DNA of 64,000 bases from Rosenbergiella gaditana (GCF_018494065.1 NZ_JABBFR010000013.1:34503-98502); one strand, 5' to 3'. Positions 27,086 through 36,986 are shown, counted from the first letter of the stretch. Numbers and translations are program-made. Notes: generated by a model not told the origin, from the letters alone.

Positions 27086-27504
27086 TTAACTGATGACCTG
27101 CGGTGGACCTCTCGACAGCTGTGGTGGATAACAGGGGGTTAAGATAATCGTCCGATAAGGTAATAGTGGAGGCGTACGAGATAAAGCGGTGATGAGCCAA
27201 AGAATTGCTGCAGCAATCCACACAAAAAAAGGAAAGTGAACGAGTAATTCGCAGTAACCACAAAGCATGCCCGATGCGGGGAACTGAGTCTGGTCACTTT
27301 TTTTGGCTGACATATTATGTGCCATCATCGTTTCTGACATCTCCCCCCCCCCATTGAGTCAGTGCAGGTTTGTGCAGTATGTGAAACGCGCGTGGCATGG
27401 GAGAGGTAGAGTGACTGCGATATTAATGGCGCAATGAACAACAGTAAGATCGACAGTACGGCAAGTACTGCGGCAAGTCGATATTTTACGGGTGTCAGGA
27501 ACAT
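27086..27504 (-). pseudogene. DUF2946-family gene split by a 10-G tract frameshift
   Basis: The minus strand starts MFLTPVKYRLAAVLAVLSIL (one membrane segment) at 27504 and stays open to a run of ten G (27342-27351 as C on the plus strand). After it the reading continues in a different frame as MSETMMAHNMSAKKSDQTQF, then the CGYCELLVHFP motif and a proline-rich tail, stopping at 27086. The two halves together give a normal DUF2946 protein (TM anchor, Met/His region, CGYC, C-terminal prolines), a family found beside copper and PepSY genes. With 8 or 11 G the frame would be restored. It is either a slippage switch, a true pseudogene or a homopolymer sequencing error. Confidence 0.65.
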
Positions 27505-27571
27505 GAGCGCTATCTATTTTTAAAACCTTGGGGCGAGAGTATAAACTGCCCCGAGGCGAGGACGTTAATAA

Positions 27572-28075
27572 TTAGTGTGCTGATTTATCATAACGAGACA
27601 ATTTATCTAAATATCCCATCACAAATGCAGAGAAAACAAAGGTAACGTGTAACACGACATACCAGAGTATTTTGGTGTTATCGATGGTGCGTATCTCCAT
27701 AAAGATACGTAATAGATGAATTGAAGAGATCGCAACAATCGACGCAGCGACCTTATTTTTCAGCGAGCCGGCATCCATTTTTCCTAACCAACTCAATTTC
27801 TCTTTGCTTTCATCGATATCCAGCCGAGAAATAAAGTTTTCGTACCCAGACAACATCACCATGATCAGTAATCCGCCCACCAGCGACATATCAATCAGGG
27901 AGAGAAGTAATAAGATGAGGTCATTTTCACTTACAGTAAATAGCTCAGGTAAGACGTGAATCACTTCTTGGAAAAATTTTACCGTCAACGCCAGCAGCCC
28001 AATTGATAAGCCAAAATAGACAGGTGCCAAGATCCAGCGGGTGGCATACATTAAATTTTCTACAAAACGTTCCAT
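27572..28075 (-). CDS. yqhA: YqhA/UPF0114 family inner-membrane protein
   Basis: 167 residues from the ATG at 28075, where the sequence [20 protein letters not shown] aligns with E. coli YqhA (164 residues). A longer frame upstream has no similarity and was not used. About four membrane segments; [21 protein letters not shown] and [17 protein letters not shown] are the conserved core. Function unknown in the family. It is the downstream neighbour of the ABC exporter on the same strand with an 80-bp gap. Confidence 0.92.
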   Translation of the reverse strand: MERFVENLMYATRWILAPVYFGLSIGLLALTVKFFQEVIHVLPELFTVSENDLILLLLSLIDMSLVGGLLIMVMLSGYENFISRLDIDESKEKLSWLGKMDAGSLKNKVAASIVAISSIHLLRIFMEIRTIDNTKILWYVVLHVTFVFSAFVMGYLDKLSRYDKSAH

Positions 28076-28154
28076 AATAATCCGAGCAAGAAAAAAGACG
28101 TGTGGGCCAGTATAGCAAACCGCGCGTGTAAACTGACCCACAAATCTTATTCAA

Positions 28155-29990
28155 TCACTCATCAACTCCAACAAATCCGCCGGTTTGACGCTGCCATAAG
28201 CGGGCATATATTCCTTGCTGCGCCAAGAGCTGTTGGTGCGTTCCCTGTTCAGCAATCTGCCCTTGATGTAACACAATAAGCCTATCCATGCGTGCAATAG
28301 TTGAAAGACGATGCGCGATAGCAATAACGGTTTTCCCACTCATTAACGATTCTAAACTCTGTTGAATCGCCGCTTCTACTTCGGAATCTAAGGCTGACGT
28401 GGCTTCATCCATAATCAATATCGGTGCATTTTTCAATAGCACACGGGCGATAGCAATACGTTGACGCTGTCCACCGGATAATTTAACCCCACGCTCGCCC
28501 ACTTGCGCATCCAGACCGACACGCCCTTCGTTATCAGAGAGTTGGGGAATAAACTCGTCAGCACGAGCGCCAGTGATTGCCGCCGCAAGCTCTTCTTCCG
28601 TTGCATTAGGGCGACCGTACAACAGGTTATCGCGAATAGAACGATGCAGCAGTGAGGTATCTTGAGTGATCATCCCTATTTGACTGCGTAAACTGTCTTG
28701 GGTGACCTGGGCGATATTTTGCTTATCGATATTAATGACACCCTGGTCCACATCATACATTCGCAGTAAGAGGTTCACGAGGGTCGATTTACCCGCTCCC
28801 GAGGAGCCAATTAAGCCAATTTTTTCGCCAGGCTGAATGGTCAAATTGAGGTCATCAATAATGGTTCTCTCTTTCGAATAGCCGAAGCGTACGTGGTCAA
28901 AAATGATCTGCCCTTGCGTGACCGTTAATTGCTTCGCATGAGGAACATCTTGCACGCTGAGAGGTTGAGATACCGTTTTCATCCCATCTTGGACAGTACC
29001 GATATTATCGAAAATACCATTGACCACCCACATGATCCAACCGGACATATTCACTAACCTGATGACCAGCCCCGTCGCTAACGCAATAGCTCCTACAGAG
29101 ATCAACGATTGGCTCCAAAGCCATAACGCCAGTCCCGTTGTCGTCACAATCAGTGCGCCGTTCATTGTAGAAAGCGTAACGTCCATTGCCGTAATCATTC
29201 TTCCGGCTAATTGCGTTTTTTCCGTCTGATCTCGTAAGGTTTCGCGTGCATTCTGCTCTTCAAGCGCACTGTGAGCAAAAAGTTTTAGGGTAGCAATGTT
29301 GGTATAACCATCAACAATAAACCCCATTAATTTAGAGCGAGCTTCCGAAGAGACAACCGAACGTTGTTTTACTCTTGGCACAAAATAGCGCAGTGCAGCG
29401 ACATAGATAATCATCCAAACAATTAATGGAATCATCAATTTCCAGTCCGTCTCTGCAAAGAGAACCAGAGAGGTCACGGCATAAATGACGACGTGCCAAA
29501 TGGCATCCACAAGCTGCACCGCAGAGTCTCGTACTGAGTTACCCGTTTGCATAATTCGTTGTGCAATACGCCCGGCAAAATCCCCTTGGAAAAAGGACAG
29601 ACTTTGGCGCAACACGTAGCGATGATTTTGCCAACGGATCATGCTGGTCATCCGCGGGTTAATGGTTTGATGAATAAGTAAATCATGTAACCAAATCATC
29701 ACCGGACGGATCACCAAGGCAACTGCCCCCATCCACAACAGAATACGCCAATGTTCACGGAATATCGTCGCAGGCTGACTGTGATTCACTAAATCGATGA
29801 TAGTGCTTAAGTAGCTGAAGAGGGCGACTTCAATGAGCGCACCAAGAAAACCGACGACGAGCAATCCGGCAAAACAAGGCCAAACCTGCCGTAGGTAGTA
29901 AAGGTAGAAAGCACCAATAGCCTTAGGTGGCTCCGCACTCGGTGCCTCGCGAAAAATATCAATTAATCGTTCAAAACGCTCAGAAACCAT
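28155..29990 (-). CDS. ABC transporter, fused permease/ATPase (MsbA-like exporter)
   Basis: 611 residues. Residues about 1-340 are a six-helix type IV transmembrane domain; the rest is the ATPase domain with Walker A GSSGAGKST, signature LSGGQRQR, Walker B ILIMDEATSALD and the H-loop histidine in IAHRLST. Half-transporters of this type work as homodimers and export lipids, drugs or peptides; the substrate is not evident. The sequence differs from MsbA in the N-terminal region and from CydCD. Stands alone except for yqhA downstream. Confidence 0.85.
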   Translation of the reverse strand: MVSERFERLIDIFREAPSAEPPKAIGAFYLYYLRQVWPCFAGLLVVGFLGALIEVALFSYLSTIIDLVNHSQPATIFREHWRILLWMGAVALVIRPVMIWLHDLLIHQTINPRMTSMIRWQNHRYVLRQSLSFFQGDFAGRIAQRIMQTGNSVRDSAVQLVDAIWHVVIYAVTSLVLFAETDWKLMIPLIVWMIIYVAALRYFVPRVKQRSVVSSEARSKLMGFIVDGYTNIATLKLFAHSALEEQNARETLRDQTEKTQLAGRMITAMDVTLSTMNGALIVTTTGLALWLWSQSLISVGAIALATGLVIRLVNMSGWIMWVVNGIFDNIGTVQDGMKTVSQPLSVQDVPHAKQLTVTQGQIIFDHVRFGYSKERTIIDDLNLTIQPGEKIGLIGSSGAGKSTLVNLLLRMYDVDQGVINIDKQNIAQVTQDSLRSQIGMITQDTSLLHRSIRDNLLYGRPNATEEELAAAITGARADEFIPQLSDNEGRVGLDAQVGERGVKLSGGQRQRIAIARVLLKNAPILIMDEATSALDSEVEAAIQQSLESLMSGKTVIAIAHRLSTIARMDRLIVLHQGQIAEQGTHQQLLAQQGIYARLWQRQTGGFVGVDE

Positions 29991-30201
29991 AACTATATCG
30001 ACTCTACGCAGTGCATGAATTGATAAGTTTACTGTAAAATCATCCGAACTTCCGCCCTAAGCAAAGATTATCCGGGTATTTACCTGTCTGTAGCGGGACT
30101 CAGCGCGAAATCCGTGAGCTTGGATAGGAATAGATAAGCGTTTCTACTTCTCTGTGTAAGAAGCTGTCCACTTATCTGAAACACTCCATTGGCAATAGTG
30201 G

Positions 30202-30564
30202 TCAGTTAATGATCACTGGTATCGTTTTATCTTTCCACGATGTTTTATCGAAAGAACGGCCATAGATAAGCTGTAAGTTTGCTGTCCCTGCTTGCTGGGC
30301 AATAAAGGTGAAAGTTTGCGTTCCTGAACAGCCTACCGCACCTTTAGGACAATCTGTATTTTGTTGATAGTCACTCGCAACAAAAATTAATTCTTGAGGA
30401 AGTTGTCTAATCATCCACTGATAACCCGTAGTGGGATTACTCTCGACAACTACTCGGACGATCTTTCCTTTCTCACCTTGAAGTGGAGGTACGGTATCGG
30501 CGGCGAATAGGGGTAACGATGAAAGCATAATGGCTCCTGCAAGCAGCGGGGTGATTATTTTCAT
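30202..30564 (-). CDS. Chagasin-like (I42) cysteine protease inhibitor, exported
   Basis: 120 residues with a clear signal peptide (hydrophobic stretch PLLAGAIMLSSLPLF then AADT), so it should be periplasmic or secreted. The inhibitor loops of the chagasin family can be recognised: NPTTGYQW (first loop), the GCSGTQTFTF region (second) and GRSFDKTSW (third, normally RPW). Known family members block papain-type proteases by wedging these loops into the active site. Whether it protects against host proteases or acts on the calpain-like protease encoded about 15 kb away is unknown. Sits between the ABC exporter and mntP as a single gene. Confidence 0.82.
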   Translation of the reverse strand: MKIITPLLAGAIMLSSLPLFAADTVPPLQGEKGKIVRVVVESNPTTGYQWMIRQLPQELIFVASDYQQNTDCPKGAVGCSGTQTFTFIAQQAGTANLQLIYGRSFDKTSWKDKTIPVIIN

Positions 30565-30598
30565 ACAGTATTCCTTAAAGTATTAGTCGTGAGTACCT

Positions 30599-31171
30599 TT
30601 AGTTTAGTAAGCCTAGGTGTTCAACTAGAATCGATGTACCAATACCAATAAGCACGATACCCCCTAAGATTTCAGCCCATTTACCAAGCACCGGACCGAT
30701 AAATCGCCCAATAAGCATGCCGGTGGTTGCCATAATAGTGGTACTAATACCAATGGTTAATGCTGTCAGTACAATATTGACCTGTAGGAAGGCTAACCCG
30801 ACGCCAACCGCTAATGCATCAAGACTTGTCGCGACAGCCGTCAAGGCTAAAACCATAAAACCATGACGTTCCGGTTGGCAAATCTCCTCGTCATTGCGAT
30901 GACGTAATCCACCGACGACCATGCGCCCGCCGAGTACGGTCAGCAATACAAATGCTATCCAGTGATCCCAGGCCATCACATATTTACTTGCCGCAATACC
31001 GAGCGCCCATCCGAGTAAGGGGGTTAATGTTTCAATCACTCCAAAAATCAGTCCAGTGCGTAATGCCTCTTTGAAGGTGACTTTTTTCAGTACAGCGCCC
31101 TTTCCTAACGCGGCAGCAAAAGCATCCATCGACATGCCCAAAGCAAGAATAAGTGTTGTCAGTATGTTCAT
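30599..31171 (-). CDS. mntP: Manganese efflux pump
   Basis: Inner-membrane Mn(II) exporter, 190 residues, six membrane segments, E. coli MntP (188 residues) length. The two repeat halves carry the essential aspartates in [15 protein letters not shown] and [15 protein letters not shown]. An MntR operator about 115 bp upstream indicates manganese-dependent induction by MntR. E. coli also uses a yybP-ykoY riboswitch leader; I could not recognise one in the short leader here. Confidence 0.95.
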   Translation of the reverse strand: MNILTTLILALGMSMDAFAAALGKGAVLKKVTFKEALRTGLIFGVIETLTPLLGWALGIAASKYVMAWDHWIAFVLLTVLGGRMVVGGLRHRNDEEICQPERHGFMVLALTAVATSLDALAVGVGLAFLQVNIVLTALTIGISTTIMATTGMLIGRFIGPVLGKWAEILGGIVLIGIGTSILVEHLGLLN

Positions 31172-31286
31172 AATAATCTGAATAACTATACAAAGTAACA
31201 GTGATATTCCCTCAAGGGGAATTCGTCATGGGCAGGAGTCTACCACGCAAAGACGCAAATAAAAAAGCAATAAAATCATGTAGTTA

Positions 31287-31307
31287 AGTATAGCAAAGGC
31301 TATAACT
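31287..31307 (-). promoter_or_regulatory. MntR-binding site upstream of mntP
   Basis: The inverted repeat AGTATAGC, spacer AAAG, GCTATAACT matches the E. coli MntR box (AACATAGC-AAAG-GCTATGTT) with the spacer identical. It lies about 115 bp upstream of mntP on the proper side, supporting MntR control. Confidence 0.75.
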
Positions 31308-31419
31308 CTTACCCTAATACATAAACGAGGCGCAAGCCGAGGATATTCTTGGTAAAATTATTTTTTGTAATATGATTGGTTGAAATTACGTTCGACTCGA
31401 AGAAAACTATGAGTGCCTT

Positions 31420-31668
31420 ATGAAAAACCCGCTTGAAACACTGTTTATTCCCGCTGGAATCTTGTTGCTAGGCTTCCTGTCTGCGTTATTATTACCCGCC
31501 CCCACTTTCGGTATTGGCTTAGCACAATCCGTTATGAAGTGGTTTCATCTCATGGATCTTAATCAGCTCTATACCATCGTTTTCGCCTTATGGTTTCTCT
31601 TTCTAGGAACCGTGGAATACCTATTGATACGTTTTGTATGGCGACATTTTATCTCCCGCGCATCATGA
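31420..31668 (+). CDS. ybdJ: Small inner-membrane protein, YbdJ (DUF1158) family
   Basis: 82 residues, two hydrophobic segments; begins MKNPLETLFIPAGILLLGFL and ends LWFLFLGTVEYLLIRFVW plus a basic tail. Length, start and pattern agree with E. coli YbdJ, an uncharacterised DUF1158 membrane protein, as I recall its sequence. Single gene between mntP (divergent) and mqo. Function unknown. Confidence 0.6.
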   Translation: MKNPLETLFIPAGILLLGFLSALLLPAPTFGIGLAQSVMKWFHLMDLNQLYTIVFALWFLFLGTVEYLLIRFVWRHFISRAS

Positions 31669-32044
31669 TTAAAAAGTGATAATTTTAACAGTTAGTTAAC
31701 TGTTATTTGACATAAACTAATTTTTATCGAAACGATAATTTATATTCATAACTATCATTGAGTTATAGAGATAAAATCTTATTATTAGTAGTCAAAGAAA
31801 TAATAGCAGTAGTTTGAATAATACTAGCAAACTATTACCATAATACTCTGAATTGAATGATAAAAATTTCTTAAAAAATAATTTTTATACGATTTCCACT
31901 AAGGCATTTTCTTTAAAAACACTTCAAATCGGATGTTTAAATTGAACGGGGAAATGTTATATTTATCGGCATCTTACCGAGTGCTTCATTTACTGTCACC
32001 ACGCTGTAAGCCGATAAGCGTCTTACAGAAGAGGATATTGCCTC
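31669..32044. other. AT-rich intergenic region upstream of mqo
   Basis: 376 bp with no supported gene. Its last part must hold the mqo promoter; GAAGAGG at 32028-32034 is the probable ribosome site. Several TTATC/GATAA runs occur but no regulator site could be named. Confidence 0.5.
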
Positions 32045-33670
32045 ATGTCGAAATCACCACTACACCTACCACTCTCTATGAGTGCGAGCCATGCTATGAC
32101 TGCTAACCTACCCGAATCCGCCCCCCTTGATATGTTATTGATTGGCGCCGGAATTATGAGCGCAACACTGGGAACCTTCCTGCAAGAAGTTGAACCGACT
32201 TGGCGTTTAGAGATGGTAGAGCGCCTACCGGGCGTTGCTGAAGAGTCTTCAAATGGTTGGAATAATGCTGGGACTGGCCACTCGGCTTTGGCTGAGTTGA
32301 ACTATACACCACAACGTGCAGATGGCTCGATTGATATCTCTAAAGCGATTTCGATTAATGAAGCTTTTATGGTTTCTCGTCAGTTCTGGGCTTCATTAGT
32401 CGAGCAAGGCCGCCTAGGTAAACCGAATAGTTTTATCAATACCACGCCACATATGAGCTTTGTGTGGGGTGATGACAATGTCAATTTCCTAAGAAAACGC
32501 GCAGAAAGTTTACGTAATAGTTGCTTATTCCGTGGTATGGCATTTTCTGATGAAGTCGAAACGATCCAACAGTGGGCCCCACTGATTATGAAAGGGCGTC
32601 GACCAGGGGAAAAAGTCGCGGCCACGCACTCTGCTTTTGGTACTGATGTTAATTTCGGCGAGCTGACTAAGCAACTTATTGAAAGTTTAAGCCAACATGA
32701 CAACTTTACGTTATCACTTCGCCAAGAAGTCCGGACGATGACTCGTTTAGAGAATGGCTTGTGGCAAGTGACGCTACAAAACCTGATGAATAATACTTCG
32801 CGAACGGTTACCGCAAAGCATATCTTTATCGGCGCCGGCGGTGGCGCGCTGCCACTCCTACAGAAAACAGGGATTGAAGAAGCGAAAAAATTTGCGGGCT
32901 TTCCAGTAGGCGGCTCTTTTTTAGTGACCGAAAACCAAACATTAGTGCAACAGCATTTAGCCAAAGTCTATGGTAAAGCCAGTGTTGGGGCGCCACCAAT
33001 GTCGGTTCCTCACGTGGATACCCGAGTGCTCGAGGGTAAACAAGTGCTGCTCTTTGGGCCCTTTGCCACATTTTCCACGAAGTTTCTTAAACAAGGCTCT
33101 TTGCTCGATATGTTTGGTTCAATGACGCCAAACAATATCGTGCCAATGATGCAAGTCGGCGCACGTAACTTCAGCTTAGTGAAATATCTTATCGGGCAAG
33201 TTCTATTAACTGACAAAGACCGTCTTGAAGCGCTGCGTGAATATGTTCCTCACGCAAAGGCTGAAGATTGGCGCTTAGTCGTGGCGGGTCAACGTGTACA
33301 AGTCATTGAAAACGACGCCAGCAAAGGGGGAACCCTAAAACTGGGTACTGAGATTATCACCTCGCAGGATGGGACTATTTCGGCACTGTTAGGGGCTTCA
33401 CCCGGTGCGTCAACCGCAGCTCAAGCGATGCTTGATGTGATGGGAAGGATTTTTAAAGATGAAATCGCTTCGGCAAGCTGGCAACAAAAGATTAAGCAAC
33501 TGATCCCCTACTGGAAAACGGCGCTGAATGATGATGAGCAAGCCACTGAGCAGGTATTGAAACATACTAGCGAAGTACTTGGGCTGGCCTATCCAGCCCC
33601 TGATAACGATCAAGTCACCGTCAACCTAACCCCTTTACCTGCAGTCGAGGGTGAGCCCCTCTCTGTATGA
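32045..33670 (+). CDS. mqo: Malate:quinone oxidoreductase
   Basis: Peripheral membrane FAD enzyme that oxidises malate to oxaloacetate and reduces quinone; 541 residues (E. coli 548). The FAD-binding [20 protein letters not shown], the family stretch [20 protein letters not shown] and [13 protein letters not shown] are present. It complements the cytosolic malate dehydrogenase step of the citric acid cycle. The N-terminal about 25 residues before [10 protein letters not shown] form a variable, perhaps membrane-facing extension. A hairpin (33676-33701) follows the stop. Confidence 0.96.
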   Translation: MSKSPLHLPLSMSASHAMTANLPESAPLDMLLIGAGIMSATLGTFLQEVEPTWRLEMVERLPGVAEESSNGWNNAGTGHSALAELNYTPQRADGSIDISKAISINEAFMVSRQFWASLVEQGRLGKPNSFINTTPHMSFVWGDDNVNFLRKRAESLRNSCLFRGMAFSDEVETIQQWAPLIMKGRRPGEKVAATHSAFGTDVNFGELTKQLIESLSQHDNFTLSLRQEVRTMTRLENGLWQVTLQNLMNNTSRTVTAKHIFIGAGGGALPLLQKTGIEEAKKFAGFPVGGSFLVTENQTLVQQHLAKVYGKASVGAPPMSVPHVDTRVLEGKQVLLFGPFATFSTKFLKQGSLLDMFGSMTPNNIVPMMQVGARNFSLVKYLIGQVLLTDKDRLEALREYVPHAKAEDWRLVVAGQRVQVIENDASKGGTLKLGTEIITSQDGTISALLGASPGASTAAQAMLDVMGRIFKDEIASASWQQKIKQLIPYWKTALNDDEQATEQVLKHTSEVLGLAYPAPDNDQVTVNLTPLPAVEGEPLSV

Positions 33671-33675
33671 CCGAT

Positions 33676-33698
33676 AATGGCCTGCTTTACGCAGGCCA
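33676..33698. terminator. Hairpin between mqo and the LysE-family gene
   Basis: ATGGCCTGC pairs perfectly with GCAGGCCAT around a TTTAC loop, between two convergent genes. The T-run is poor, so the terminator assignment rests on stem strength and position. Confidence 0.55.
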
Positions 33699-33704
33699 TC
33701 TACC

Positions 33705-34289
33705 TTATGCCATGATCACTTCCACCAGCATCCAACTGGCTGTCATGACTAGAGTCAGAGCCATCACGCTATTAAATACCCAGCGCTTACTGGCATCTTG
33801 TAGCAAGCCACTCATCTTATCTCCCAACATCGCCCAAATAATGACGCAAGGTAGTGTCATCAGACCATAGCTTAACAACATCCAACTCAGTGGAACGTCT
33901 GCTGCGTAGACCAGCGCAACGTTCAAACACATCAGCCATGCTTTAGGATTTACCGCTTGAAACAAGACAGCCCCAAGAAAACTCATCGGTGTTGAGGCTT
34001 GTGTGAGTTGGGGTGCTGCTGAGCGAAAAATTTTCCATGCAAGCCAAAAGAGGTATCCACTCCCCAATAGCGTCAGCGGTATACGGATCATTGCCATCCA
34101 GTGTAATAGTTGCTCAAAGGCTAAAATAGAAAATAACAGCTGAACTAAACAGCCGGCAATGATCCCTAGGACCATGGGTAAGGTTTTTTTCAAACCATAG
34201 TTAACCCCAGAGGTCGCCAACATCACATTATTTGGACCGGGTGTGACCGACATGACTACGACATAACTGATGTAAGAGGGATCAAGCAT
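33705..34289 (-). CDS. LysE/RhtB-family amino acid exporter
   Basis: 194 residues with about six membrane segments. The N-terminal SVTPGPNNVMLATSGVNYG and the central FQAVNPKAWLMCLN are signatures of the LysE/RhtB family, which exports amino acids such as threonine, homoserine or cysteine. Divergent from a MocR-type PLP-dependent regulator with a strong inverted repeat between them; such pairs commonly have the regulator control the exporter. Substrate not determined. Confidence 0.88.
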   Translation of the reverse strand: MLDPSYISYVVVMSVTPGPNNVMLATSGVNYGLKKTLPMVLGIIAGCLVQLLFSILAFEQLLHWMAMIRIPLTLLGSGYLFWLAWKIFRSAAPQLTQASTPMSFLGAVLFQAVNPKAWLMCLNVALVYAADVPLSWMLLSYGLMTLPCVIIWAMLGDKMSGLLQDASKRWVFNSVMALTLVMTASWMLVEVIMA

Positions 34290-34374
34290 GATGAATGTCC
34301 TGCGAAAAAGTATAAGCCCATGCTACAGCAGGGGTAGAAGGGGTAACAGAGACAAAAAAGGTTTATTGTAATGA

Positions 34375-34402
34375 GTACAATTTTAGTTATAGTAAATTGT
34401 AC
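34375..34402. promoter_or_regulatory. Inverted repeat between LysE-family exporter and MocR regulator (candidate operator)
   Basis: GTACAATTT at 34375-34383 and AAATTGTAC at 34394-34402 form a perfect 9-bp inverted repeat with a 10-bp spacer. It is 28 bp before the MocR start and about 86 bp before the exporter start. MocR/GntR regulators commonly bind such repeats between divergent genes. Confidence 0.6.
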
Positions 34403-34429
34403 CCATTAAATGAGTGACTAGGTGTATCC

Positions 34430-35920
34430 ATGACAGAAGTAACGACTCGCTATCAGCAACTTGCCGATGAATTTGCAACCTTAATTCATCAAGGAAAGAT
34501 CAAGGCAGGCCAGAGGCTTCCAGCCATTAGACGCGTAGCAGAAACGCATCAAGTTAGCGTTAATACGGTACTTTCAGCATGGCAGCGTCTAGAAAACCGA
34601 GGATTGGTCGAAGCAAGACCCCAATCAGGATTTTACGTGCGTAGTGTCTTAGCTGAGGTCGCCACCTCTGCCCCAAGACAATTAAAGCCTCGCGAGTTAG
34701 GTCGGGAAAAAATGGCATTAATTGAAGCGGCTTTCTCCGCTCAGCGTAATCCCGCTTACACGAATATTTCGCTCGCCTGTCCACAGCATGAAGATTTTTT
34801 CCCCACCGCCAAACTAACAAAAATTGCCGCCTCCCTATTACGTAGAAAGCCTGAAATAATTTCCAAGTATGCGTTACCCAATAATGGGGAACCTCTGCGC
34901 GAGCAAATTGCGAAGCGTGCCCTCTACTCAGGCCTGTCGCTTTCCGCGGAAGAAATCATTATCACCCACGGCTGTTCAGAAGCGATTCAATTAGCCTTAA
35001 GAGTAATCACTTCTCCTGGGGATTGTATTGGCGTCGAGAGTCCTACCTACTTTTTCCTTTTTCCGTTATTAGCTGAGCTCGGTTTGAAAGCAGTCGAGAT
35101 CCCAACCGATCCACGAAAAGGGATCAAGATGGATGTTCTTGAATTGATGCTAAAAGAGAAACGGATCTCAGCATTAGTCACTATCCCTACGGTCCACAAC
35201 CCATTGGGTTTTACAACCTCTGTCGCGGATAAAAAAAGACTCGCGCAGCTAGCACAACACTATCAGTTGCCGATTATTGAAGATGGGATTTATAGCGAAT
35301 TACAATTTCACACTCCAGAGTCACCAGCGGTTAAGAGCTTCGATAAAGAAGGTTGGGTGATTTATTGCACCAGCTTTACCAAGACCTTGGCTCCGGACTT
35401 CCGTATTGGTTGGATGATGGCAGGTCGTTTTCATGAAGCCATCTCTCGCCTGAAAGGCCTCAGTACACTAGGCGAATCGGCTCTATTAACCTCAACCTTA
35501 GCTGAGTTCTTGGCTAATGGCGGATATGATCATCATCTGCGTTCACTGCGTAGACGCTATGGCAGCAACATGGACAAAGTCAGAGATATGATTTCACGTT
35601 ATTTTCCGGAGGGGACACAAGCGACACGGCCAATGGGAGGATTCGTTTTCTGGGCTGAACTGCCGGGAAAAATTAATACTGTTGATTTATTTGAACAGTT
35701 ATTGAATGAGCGTATTTGTGTTACACCCGGGGCCCTTTATTCGCTCAGCGATCACTATCATCATGCGTTACGCTTATCATGCTGCTATCCTTTTGATGAG
35801 CGCTACCGCTATGCACTGCGTCGTACTGGTGAACTGGCTTGCGAAATTACGGGGATCCCGGCTCAAGACTTTCAAACGACAAGTTCAGTGACCCTCACCG
35901 AAGGTAACAGTGAACCATAA
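34430..35920 (+). CDS. MocR-type regulator (GntR DNA-binding domain fused to an aminotransferase-like domain)
   Basis: 496 residues. Residues about 8-75 are a GntR winged helix (GQRLPAIRRVAETHQVSVNT); about 110-480 is a fold-type I aminotransferase-like domain. The PLP-binding lysine is in CTSFTKTLAPDFRIGW, and THGCSEAIQLAL and YPTV-like motifs around IPTVHNPLG are present. MocR proteins use PLP as a sensor cofactor rather than for catalysis. The divergent LysE-family gene is the likely target, so the regulator probably responds to an amino acid or its PLP adduct. Confidence 0.88.
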   Translation: MTEVTTRYQQLADEFATLIHQGKIKAGQRLPAIRRVAETHQVSVNTVLSAWQRLENRGLVEARPQSGFYVRSVLAEVATSAPRQLKPRELGREKMALIEAAFSAQRNPAYTNISLACPQHEDFFPTAKLTKIAASLLRRKPEIISKYALPNNGEPLREQIAKRALYSGLSLSAEEIIITHGCSEAIQLALRVITSPGDCIGVESPTYFFLFPLLAELGLKAVEIPTDPRKGIKMDVLELMLKEKRISALVTIPTVHNPLGFTTSVADKKRLAQLAQHYQLPIIEDGIYSELQFHTPESPAVKSFDKEGWVIYCTSFTKTLAPDFRIGWMMAGRFHEAISRLKGLSTLGESALLTSTLAEFLANGGYDHHLRSLRRRYGSNMDKVRDMISRYFPEGTQATRPMGGFVFWAELPGKINTVDLFEQLLNERICVTPGALYSLSDHYHHALRLSCCYPFDERYRYALRRTGELACEITGIPAQDFQTTSSVTLTEGNSEP

Positions 35921-35975
35921 GCTATACTGTAGTAAATAATGCCCTTATCGCCCTAACCACAATGATGGAATTTTT

Positions 35976-36986
35976 ATGGTTGAGACAAAAAATAATTCAA
36001 AGAAGGATAACGAGGATCAAGAAGCGTCGATCATTCCCATTAAAACGGGAAATGCCTCGGTGGATCATTCTATTAAGCAAGCCTCACGCTTCTATATTTG
36101 GTTTACTTCCCTCAAACCAGTGGCCCATTTTTTACGCGCTATTGAGCGTTTTAACGATCGCTTAGGGAGCCAATTCGGTGCCGCAATTACCTATTTTTCC
36201 TTTCTTTCGTTAATTCCTATATTGATGGTCTCCTTTGCGGCACTCGGGTTTGTCCTTGCCTCAAACCAAGCGTTACTTTCAGCGTTAATTGATAAAATCG
36301 TCAACAGTATTAGTGATCCAACCTTAACCTCAACGCTAAAAAATACTGTTAATACTGCTATTCAACAGCGTACTACTGTGGGAATAACTGGATTATTACT
36401 GGCTCTTTATTCGGGGATTAGCTGGGTCGGTAACTTACGCGAAGCCATTCGCGCGCAATCCCGCGACGTGTGGGAACGGGCCCCGAAAGATCAGGAAAAA
36501 GTGTGGCATAAATATTTACGCGATTTTGTCTCGTTAACCGGATTAGTGATTGCGTTAGTGATCTCCATTTCCCTGAACTCAATTGCAGGATCCGCACAAT
36601 CTACATTGATCAGTGTCTTAGGATTAGATCATATCAGTTGGTTACGCCCCCTGATTACTGTCAGTGCTCTATGTATATCAATAGGGTGTAACTACCTTAT
36701 ATTTCTATGGATTTTCTGGATCCTTCCACGCCATAAGCCCCATAAAAAGGCCCTTTTCCGTGGCACGCTATTGGCTGCGATAGGTTTTGAGTTGATTAAG
36801 TTTATTATGACCTTCACCTTACCTAAATTAGCCTCTTCTCCTTCAGGTGCAGCATTTGGTTCAGTGTTGGGATTAATGGCCTTTTTCTATTTCTTCGCCC
36901 GATTAACACTGTTTTGTGCTGCGTGGATAGCCACTGCGACGCCCCCTTCTTCTGATGAAGAGAAAAAAGCGTCAATAACTCACTAA
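35976..36986 (+). CDS. yhjD: Inner-membrane protein YhjD (YihY/BrkB family)
   Basis: 336 residues (E. coli YhjD 337), about six membrane segments with cytoplasmic N- and C-terminal tails. ERFNDRLGSQFGAAITYFSF, then YSGISWVGNLREAIRAQSRD and SGAAFGSVLGLMAFFYFFAR follow YhjD closely. The family function is not settled; in E. coli a point mutation in yhjD bypasses the need for Kdo-lipid A synthesis, hinting at lipid transport. Followed by yhjE as in E. coli. Confidence 0.93.
   Translation: MVETKNNSKKDNEDQEASIIPIKTGNASVDHSIKQASRFYIWFTSLKPVAHFLRAIERFNDRLGSQFGAAITYFSFLSLIPILMVSFAALGFVLASNQALLSALIDKIVNSISDPTLTSTLKNTVNTAIQQRTTVGITGLLLALYSGISWVGNLREAIRAQSRDVWERAPKDQEKVWHKYLRDFVSLTGLVIALVISISLNSIAGSAQSTLISVLGLDHISWLRPLITVSALCISIGCNYLIFLWIFWILPRHKPHKKALFRGTLLAAIGFELIKFIMTFTLPKLASSPSGAAFGSVLGLMAFFYFFARLTLFCAAWIATATPPSSDEEKKASITH

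Noticed and set aside
31172..31286. yybP-ykoY manganese riboswitch before mntP
   Set aside because: Looked for because E. coli has one, but the conserved core could not be recognised by eye; not claimed as a feature.
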